A DNA stretch of 27,293 nt, from the NCBI GenBank assembly GCA_937960895.1, contig CALCJD010000092.1:1-27293 (forward strand), written 5' to 3'. Shown piece after piece: positions 22,209-27,293 of the stretch. The translations under genes were made by a program, and so were the position numbers. The notes below the pieces were generated by a model, which was not told where the DNA came from, ran no database searches, and was given only the letters and a program-made list of their open reading frames with translations. The first letter of the stretch is position 1; the number at the start of each line of letters is the position of its first letter. This stretch comes from an uncultured Spartobacteria bacterium (GTDB lineage Bacteria > Verrucomicrobiota > Verrucomicrobiia > Chthoniobacterales > Terrimicrobiaceae).

Positions 22209-24392
22209 ATGTCCTACAAATACGTCACCTACTCCTGGGACGACGCCAAGGCGGCGTCTCTCGATCCCGTCGAACTGCTCGTCTACCGCTCCAACATTCT
22301 CGGGGCCGACCAGCGCATCACCAACACGGGGGGAGGCAACACCTCTTCCAAGATCATGGAAAAGGATCCTCTCACCGGCGAGGACGTGGAGGTTCTCTGG
22401 GTGAAGGGATCCGGCGGGGATCTGCGGACCTCGAAGCGCGAAAACTTTTCCTCGCTCTATCAGGCGAAACTCCTCGACCTGCAGCGCGTGTATGCCGCCC
22501 GTCCGGACAAGGGCCTCAAGTCCCAGGCCGAGGACGACATGGTCGGGATGTATCCGCACACGACCTTCAACCTCAATCCGCGTCCCTCCTCGATCGACAC
22601 CCCGCTGCACAGCTTCCTGCCCGGCAAGCACGTCGATCACATGCACCCCAACGCCATCATCTCCATCGCGGCCAGCGCGCGCTGCGAGGAACTGACGAAG
22701 GAAATCTTCGGCGGCGAGATGGCCTATGTGAAATGGATGCGTCCCGGCTTCGAGCTCGGCCTGGCCATGCAGGAAATCGCGCGGAACAATCCGAACGTGA
22801 AGGCCATCATGATGGGCCAGCACGGGTTCATTTCGTGGGACGACGATCCGAAGGGCTGCTACACCCGCACACTCGATTTCATCGAGAAGGCCGCGGCCTA
22901 CATCGAGGAAAAATACCAGGCCAAGGGCGGTGACAAGGCGGCCTTCGGCGGTGCCAAATACCGGACCCGCGAGGACCGCCATGCCGTGCTCGCCCAGATC
23001 CTGCCCTGGCTGCGCGGTCAGGTTTCCCAGCAAAAGCGCTTCATCGGCACCGTGCAGGACGACGAAAAAATCCTGCGCTTCGTCAACAGTGTGGACGCCC
23101 CGCGTCTGGCCGAACTCGGCACGTCGTGCCCTGACCACTTCCTGCGCACCAAGATCAAGCCGCTTTACGTCGACTGGAACCCGCAGGCGGAGGATCTCGC
23201 CGCTCTCAAGGCCAAGCTCGCCGAGAGACTGGAAAAATACCGCGCCGACTACGCCGAATACTACAACCGCTGCAAGCATCCGAACTCGCCGGCCATGCGG
23301 GATCCGAACCCGACGGTCATCCTCATCCCCGGTCTCGGCATGATCGCCTGGGGCAAGGACAAGAGCGAGTCGCGCGTGACCGCGGAGTTTTACAACTGCG
23401 CCGTCGAAGTGATGCGCGGCGCCGAGGCCATCGACCGCTACGTGGCCCTTCCGCAGCAGGAGGCCTTTGACATCGAATACTGGCTCCTCGAGGAGGCCAA
23501 GCTCCAGCGCATGCCCGCCGAGAAGGAACTCGCCCGCCAGGTCCATGTGGTCATCGGCGCCGGCAGCGGCATCGGCCGGGAGGTGGCCCACCGCCTTGTC
23601 AGGGAAGGCGCCCACATTGTCTGCGTGGACCTCAACAAGGAGGCCGCCGAGGCGACCGCGAAGGAAATCACCGACAAATACGGCACCGGCATCGGTGTGG
23701 CCGGCTCGGGCATCAGCGGTTGCGGTCCGGCCATCGGCCTGAGCGCCAACATCACCGACCGCGCCAGCGTCCGCGCCGCCCTCGACCAGGTGGCCCTTGC
23801 CTACGGCGGATTCGACTCGATCGAGGTCACCGCGGGCATCTTTGTGCCGAGCGACACGACGGGGCACATTCCCGACGACAAATGGGCGCTCACCTTCGCC
23901 ATCAACGTGACCGGCAGCTACCTGGTGGCCGACGAGGCCTACAAGACCTGGAAGGAACAGGGCCTCAAGGGCTCGCTGGTCCTCACCACCAGCGCCAACG
24001 CCGTGGTGGCCAAGAAGGGCAGCGTGGCCTACGACACGAGCAAGGCCGCGGCCAACCATCTGGTGCGCGAACTCGCCATCGAACTGGCTCCGCTGGTGCG
24101 CGTCAACGGCGTGGCCCCGGCCACCGTCGTGCAGGGCAGCGCCATGTTCCCGCGCGATCGCGTCATCGGTTCGCTGGCCAAATACAACATCCCCTATTCG
24201 GAGGATGAGGCCACCGAGTCGCTGGTGAAAAAGCTGGCCCAGTTCTACGCCGATCGCACGCTCACCAAGTCGCCGATCACCCCGGCCGACCAGGCGGAGG
24301 CGTATTTCCTGCTGGTCAGTCAGCGTCTGAGCAAAACCACCGGCCAGGTCATCACCGTGGACGGCGGTCTGCACGAGGCGTTCCTGCGCTAG
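22209..24392 (+). CDS. rhaD: Bifunctional rhamnulose-1-phosphate aldolase / short-chain dehydrogenase
   Basis: The product is 727 aa. Residues 1-430 form a class II aldolase: TGGGNTSSK (40-48) for phosphate binding, the zinc histidines in HVDHMHP (141-147) and QHG (204-206). Residues 440-727 form a short-chain dehydrogenase with GAGSGIG (450-456), Ser595 and Y608-x3-K612 (YDTSK). The fusion (TIGR02632 type) splits L-rhamnulose 1-phosphate into dihydroxyacetone phosphate and L-lactaldehyde, and the second domain oxidises or reduces the lactaldehyde. SSIDTPLH (127-134) matches the fused family, which has Asp where single-domain aldolases have Glu. No rhaA, rhaB or rhamnose transporter is nearby. 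The gene ends at an intrinsic terminator, so it looks monocistronic. Rhamnose or fucose breakdown in a polysaccharide-degrading bacterium is the likely context. Confidence 0.94.
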   Translation: MSYKYVTYSWDDAKAASLDPVELLVYRSNILGADQRITNTGGGNTSSKIMEKDPLTGEDVEVLWVKGSGGDLRTSKRENFSSLYQAKLLDLQRVYAARPDKGLKSQAEDDMVGMYPHTTFNLNPRPSSIDTPLHSFLPGKHVDHMHPNAIISIAASARCEELTKEIFGGEMAYVKWMRPGFELGLAMQEIARNNPNVKAIMMGQHGFISWDDDPKGCYTRTLDFIEKAAAYIEEKYQAKGGDKAAFGGAKYRTREDRHAVLAQILPWLRGQVSQQKRFIGTVQDDEKILRFVNSVDAPRLAELGTSCPDHFLRTKIKPLYVDWNPQAEDLAALKAKLAERLEKYRADYAEYYNRCKHPNSPAMRDPNPTVILIPGLGMIAWGKDKSESRVTAEFYNCAVEVMRGAEAIDRYVALPQQEAFDIEYWLLEEAKLQRMPAEKELARQVHVVIGAGSGIGREVAHRLVREGAHIVCVDLNKEAAEATAKEITDKYGTGIGVAGSGISGCGPAIGLSANITDRASVRAALDQVALAYGGFDSIEVTAGIFVPSDTTGHIPDDKWALTFAINVTGSYLVADEAYKTWKEQGLKGSLVLTTSANAVVAKKGSVAYDTSKAAANHLVRELAIELAPLVRVNGVAPATVVQGSAMFPRDRVIGSLAKYNIPYSEDEATESLVKKLAQFYADRTLTKSPITPADQAEAYFLLVSQRLSKTTGQVITVDGGLHEAFLR

Positions 24393-24417
24393 CCGACCGT
24401 CCGTTTCTCCCTTTGTG

Positions 24418-24471
24418 GGGGCTTGGAGGCCGTAATTTGCCAAGGGGGCGGTCTCCAGGCCCCTCTTTTTT
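24418..24471 (+). terminator. Rho-independent terminator after the aldolase/dehydrogenase gene
   Basis: GGGGCTTGGAG (24418-24428) pairs with CTCCAGGCCCC (24453-24463), 11 bp with one wobble, across a 24-nt loop that can itself pair in part. TCTTTTTT (24464-24471) follows at once. It begins 26 bp after the stop at 24392. Confidence 0.85.
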
Positions 24472-24620
24472 GAACCCCCCGCGTTGGGACGCCAGGGCAC
24501 GCGGGGCGCCTCCGCAAACTGTCCTGAACGGCGAACGGGGTGCGTCGGTGCGGACGGCGGACGTCCGTGCCGGGCGGGCCCGGGCGTTTCCGGAAACTTC
24601 CGTCCGGAGACGGCGTCGGA

Positions 24621-26531
24621 TTACCGTCCCAGCAGCCGCGCAAAAAACGCGCGCACCGCGTGGAGAAATCCTTTTCCTTCGGCGGAGGAACCGGCGGCGG
24701 TCGCCTGAACCGGAGCCGGTTCGGGACTGATCAGAACCGGACCGTGCGGATAGGAATCCGTGGAGGCAAAGACATTGTCCTTCACCACGGTTCCGGGCGA
24801 GTCCAGGACCACAATGCCGCGGCCCCGCTGTCCCTTGCCGTCATAAAAGGGTTTCTGTGGCGAGACGGTGTTGCAGTTCACAATGTCGTTGCCCTCGATG
24901 AGGCCGTCCCGCAGTCCGCTCACCACAATGGCCTCGGCGGCGCAGTCCCGGATCTGGTTGCCGGTGATGCGGATGTTCCGGTGTCCGGCCGGCGTGGGCG
25001 CCCTGTCGGCCTTGCCGGAGGTGGTTTCGGTCCAGACGCTGATGGCTCCGGGCGTCGGAGAAAGGCCCAGGTTGATGTCGGCGCCGATGCCGACGTCCTC
25101 CACGACGTTGTTGCGGATGTCGACGTTGCTGACCCAGCCGGCCTCGCGGTAAAACGCGTAGTGTCCGCCGATGCAGATCCCGGGCTGCGTCGTGCGGGCG
25201 ATCCGGTTGTTTTCGATCACGCCGTTGCTGGCCATGATGCGCATTCCGCGGGGACGGACGTCATGGATGGAATTGCCGCGAATGACATAGCCCGAAGCGG
25301 CGGCCGCCGGAAAATCCAGCACGTCCCCCTTGGTGAGGCCGGCCGCTCCGGACAGGGTGAGCCGGAGGTATTTCTCCGCGGGATATTTCGCGGCCGGACC
25401 GGACTGGACGATTTCCTCCCGGGTGAGCCGGAAGGGGGGTTCGAGGTCGGTTTCGAGGGACACGATGGTTCCCTCCGATTTGATGTCGAAGTTCTCCCCG
25501 GCAAGCACCCGGACCGGATCGCCCGGACGGAGAATGTCCTCGTAATAGGGTTTGATCTCCTTGAGAACGGTGCGCCGCAGGCACCAGACGACGTTCGGCG
25601 ACTCGACGTGGACGACCTGAAAGGCGGGACCGTGCAGATTGATGCCGTCGTCGCCCATGAAGCTGAATTCGCAGTCCTCGATGAGCGGTCCCTTGCGGGA
25701 ATAGGCGTAGTTCAACGCATCACAGTTGGTCGAAATCAGGCGTGGAACCCTGGCCCCGGCGGGGGTGGGACCGCGCTCGACCTTGCAGCGGACAAAGCGG
25801 TTGTCGCCGTCCGCATTGCGCGCCACGATGGCCAGGCCGGGACCGGCCTGGATGGTGACGTCCTCCATGACGATGTTCCTGCACCAGTAAAAGCTCACCA
25901 CCGTCGGCCCCCGCATGGTGATGGCGTACATGTCGCCCACCTTCAGCAACTGGGCCTTGCCCTGCAGCATGGCGGGGTCGAGCTTGATTTTTGCCCGCCG
26001 GGGGGACAGCCGCTCCACGTCGCGGAAAAACCCCTCGGCCGTGCCGCGTTTCCATCCGAGGGTCTGGCCGTCGAAGAAGTGAATGCGCTGGGAATTGAAC
26101 TCCGGCAGGAGATCGGGATACCCGTCGTGCACATCCACCTCGATCCAGCGGTGATCCGGCGCGATGGCCACGATGTTCCCCTGGGTGTAGGGCAGCGGGT
26201 CGTAATCGATCGTGAAATCCTTCAGCGTGACGCCGTCGCAGTTTTCAAAACGCAGCGCGACGGCGGAGTACTGCGGGACGATCAGGCGCGCGCCGTTGCC
26301 CTCGATGGTCAGATTCCGGACATTGCGAATGAGCACGCCCTTGGCCGGCAGGCGGTAGGTGCCCGGCGACAACCGCACCACGGCCTCCGGTTCGCGGGCC
26401 GCCTTCGCGATCTCGGCGCCCAGATCGAGTTCCGGCACGGCGGGATCCCCGGACCATAGAAAACCCGTCCCTCCCATCAGAAAGGCGGCGACGGACGGGA
26501 GGAGACGGGCAAACAGGGGACGGAATGTCAT
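24621..26531 (-). CDS. Exported right-handed parallel beta-helix protein (possible glycoside hydrolase)
   Basis: The product is 636 aa. The N-terminus (MTFRPLFARLLPSVAAFLMG) looks like an export signal. Residues 50-600 contain many parallel beta-helix coils with the NxI/V-x-N/G pattern (NLTIEGNGARLIV, GVTLKDFTIDYD, NIVMEDVTIQAG, GVIENNRIARTTQPGICIGG, NIRITGNQIRDC, GLIEGNDIVNC). At 293-296 GDDG within FMGDDGINLHGP gives paired acidic residues in a conserved-looking turn. Residues about 305-410 are a beta-rich insertion. This layout, including GDDGIN(L/V)HG, resembles GH110-type alpha-galactosidases, and polysaccharide processing is my best guess, but I cannot assign the family firmly. The C-terminal 15 residues are amphipathic (LHAVRAFFARLLGR). 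The ATG overlaps the pseudopilin stop as ATGA, so the two are translationally coupled. Confidence 0.85.
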   Translation of the reverse strand: MTFRPLFARLLPSVAAFLMGGTGFLWSGDPAVPELDLGAEIAKAAREPEAVVRLSPGTYRLPAKGVLIRNVRNLTIEGNGARLIVPQYSAVALRFENCDGVTLKDFTIDYDPLPYTQGNIVAIAPDHRWIEVDVHDGYPDLLPEFNSQRIHFFDGQTLGWKRGTAEGFFRDVERLSPRRAKIKLDPAMLQGKAQLLKVGDMYAITMRGPTVVSFYWCRNIVMEDVTIQAGPGLAIVARNADGDNRFVRCKVERGPTPAGARVPRLISTNCDALNYAYSRKGPLIEDCEFSFMGDDGINLHGPAFQVVHVESPNVVWCLRRTVLKEIKPYYEDILRPGDPVRVLAGENFDIKSEGTIVSLETDLEPPFRLTREEIVQSGPAAKYPAEKYLRLTLSGAAGLTKGDVLDFPAAAASGYVIRGNSIHDVRPRGMRIMASNGVIENNRIARTTQPGICIGGHYAFYREAGWVSNVDIRNNVVEDVGIGADINLGLSPTPGAISVWTETTSGKADRAPTPAGHRNIRITGNQIRDCAAEAIVVSGLRDGLIEGNDIVNCNTVSPQKPFYDGKGQRGRGIVVLDSPGTVVKDNVFASTDSYPHGPVLISPEPAPVQATAAGSSAEGKGFLHAVRAFFARLLGR

Positions 26532-27196
26532 GGAAGTATGTTGTCGATATACTGCTTGGTCAGCGGGTCGGAGAGTTTCAGCGCCTCCACATGCCCGTCG
26601 AAAAAGAGGGCCTGAAAGGTTCCTTCGTGACGGGGATCGAGGCGCTCGGGCGTGCTGGAGCGGAAATAAAAGATGGCGTCGTGCTCAAACAGGTCGGAGC
26701 TCTGCGCCCCGTCGGCCAAGATGATGGTCTGGGAGGGTTTGGCGACCTTGAGGGTTGAAACCGGCTCGGTGATGAAGGGGAGCGTGTTCATGCCATACGC
26801 GCGGCGGACGATGCCGTCGGAATAGGTGCGCTTGGCGGACGGACAGAGGAACGGACTCTTGACGTTGTGGCCGATGGTCACCGGTCCCAGGTAATTGCCA
26901 TCGGTGAGCGCGAGGGTCCACGATCCGTCCTGTCCGTTGGAAAGCGGGTTTCCCATCGGGGCCGGATAATACCCCTGGTGGTCCGCCGCAAAATGGGTCA
27001 GTCCCGTGTGCAGCGTTTTCAGGTTGCTCACGCAGTGCGATTTTTCCGAGGCGCGCAGCATCCGGAGGCCGGAAGGAACCAGGAGCGCGGCCAGCATGGA
27101 AACCGTCGCCACCACGGCCAGCAATTCGATCAGCGAGAGGCCCGCGGGGCCGCCCCGCAGCATCAAGGTGGAACGAGGGCAGGGGTGGATGTTCAT
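26528..27196 (-). CDS. Type II/IV pseudopilin-like protein, H-X9-DG type
   Basis: The product is 222 aa. The prepilin motif is G19-LSLIE with Glu24 at +5, followed by a hydrophobic helix (LLAVVATVSMLAALLVP); +1 is Leu rather than the usual Phe. The leader would be 19 residues from the ATG at 27196, or 8 if Met12 (27163) is the true start. The C-terminal part carries H-E-G-(x)6-F-D-G in HEGTFQALFFDGH, fitting H-X9-DG. Such proteins are numerous in Verrucomicrobiota, Planctomycetota and Lentisphaerota, where their role is largely unknown. They are thought to be pseudopilins of a type II-like export or surface assembly. Its stop overlaps the beta-helix gene's start. Confidence 0.9.
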   Translation of the reverse strand: MNIHPCPRSTLMLRGGPAGLSLIELLAVVATVSMLAALLVPSGLRMLRASEKSHCVSNLKTLHTGLTHFAADHQGYYPAPMGNPLSNGQDGSWTLALTDGNYLGPVTIGHNVKSPFLCPSAKRTYSDGIVRRAYGMNTLPFITEPVSTLKVAKPSQTIILADGAQSSDLFEHDAIFYFRSSTPERLDPRHEGTFQALFFDGHVEALKLSDPLTKQYIDNILP

Positions 27197-27229
27197 TTTC
27201 CGGGGATGGACGGGAAACCGAAACGCTTC

Positions 27230-27293
27230 TCAGCGCCCGGTCACCGATTCCGCATAGAAATAAAAATCGTGGCAGGGCTTCCAGGCCCCTTCC
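27230..27293 (-). CDS. C-terminal end of an unidentified gene, truncated by window edge
   Basis: A frame open from the window edge ends at the TGA at 27230-27232 and gives 20 residues ending FYFYAESVTGR. The aromatic-rich strand looks like a real protein end, and the position, 33 bp before the pseudopilin start on the same strand, fits an upstream operon partner. The family cannot be told from so little. Confidence 0.4.
   Translation of the reverse strand, partial: EGAWKPCHDFYFYAESVTGR

Noticed and set aside
21984..24500. An 838-codon minus-strand frame opposite the aldolase/dehydrogenase
   Set aside because: The plus frame carries both complete enzyme domains. The minus frame is an antisense artefact despite its length.
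24472..24620. Palindromes such as CGGACGTCCG and TTTCCGGAAA as operators
   Set aside because: The region lies between convergent 3' ends with no promoter to control, and short palindromes are expected in such GC-rich sequence.

Overview
The window looks like a chromosomal segment of a GC-rich, Gram-negative member of the PVC group, most likely Verrucomicrobiota (Opitutae-like). The evidence is a BamA/OmpH/LpxD envelope cluster, a TolC-type porin, an H-X9-DG pseudopilin, a zinc-ribbon Ser/Thr kinase and generally poor Shine-Dalgarno sequences. This is inferred from gene content, not from a marker gene. I see no rRNA, tRNA, IS element or intact CRISPR array, and no gene-free stretch longer than 300 bases.

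Layout. (1) 1-1766 (+): the 3' end of a type III-B CRISPR-Cas operon, namely the tail of cmr6 (with a long C-terminal extension) overlapping a CARF-HEPN effector of the Cas02710/Csm6 type. A possible lone CRISPR repeat and a stem-loop follow. Base composition looks lower in GC here than in the rest. (2) 1997-4888: a metallophosphoesterase and a secreted unknown protein (-), divergent from a small lipoprotein made of two repeated domains (+), with a perfect inverted repeat between the start codons. (3) 5018-9586 (-): bamA, ompH/skp, lpxD and a DUF309 gene, an outer-membrane biogenesis operon. (4) 9774-18269 (-): low-specificity threonine aldolase, rlmH, lipA, recR, a membrane protein with a degenerate class III cyclase domain, a ClpX-like AAA+ ATPase without a zinc-binding domain and with a duplicated small domain, and a zinc-ribbon Hanks-type kinase. 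(5) 18339-24392: an RluD-like pseudouridine synthase (+), a class-C beta-lactamase-like lipoprotein (-), a TolC-family protein (+), and a bifunctional rhamnulose-1-phosphate aldolase/dehydrogenase (+) followed by a convincing intrinsic terminator. (6) 24621-27293 (-): an exported parallel beta-helix protein translationally coupled to an H-X9-DG pseudopilin, preceded by the last 20 codons of another gene.

The items most worth a second look are the ClpX-like ATPase with a repeated C-terminal domain beside a kinase and a cyclase-like protein that has lost metal and substrate residues; the Cas02710 effector with the extended Cmr6; the pseudopilin/beta-helix coupling; and an interspersed element found in two copies downstream of DUF309 and recR.
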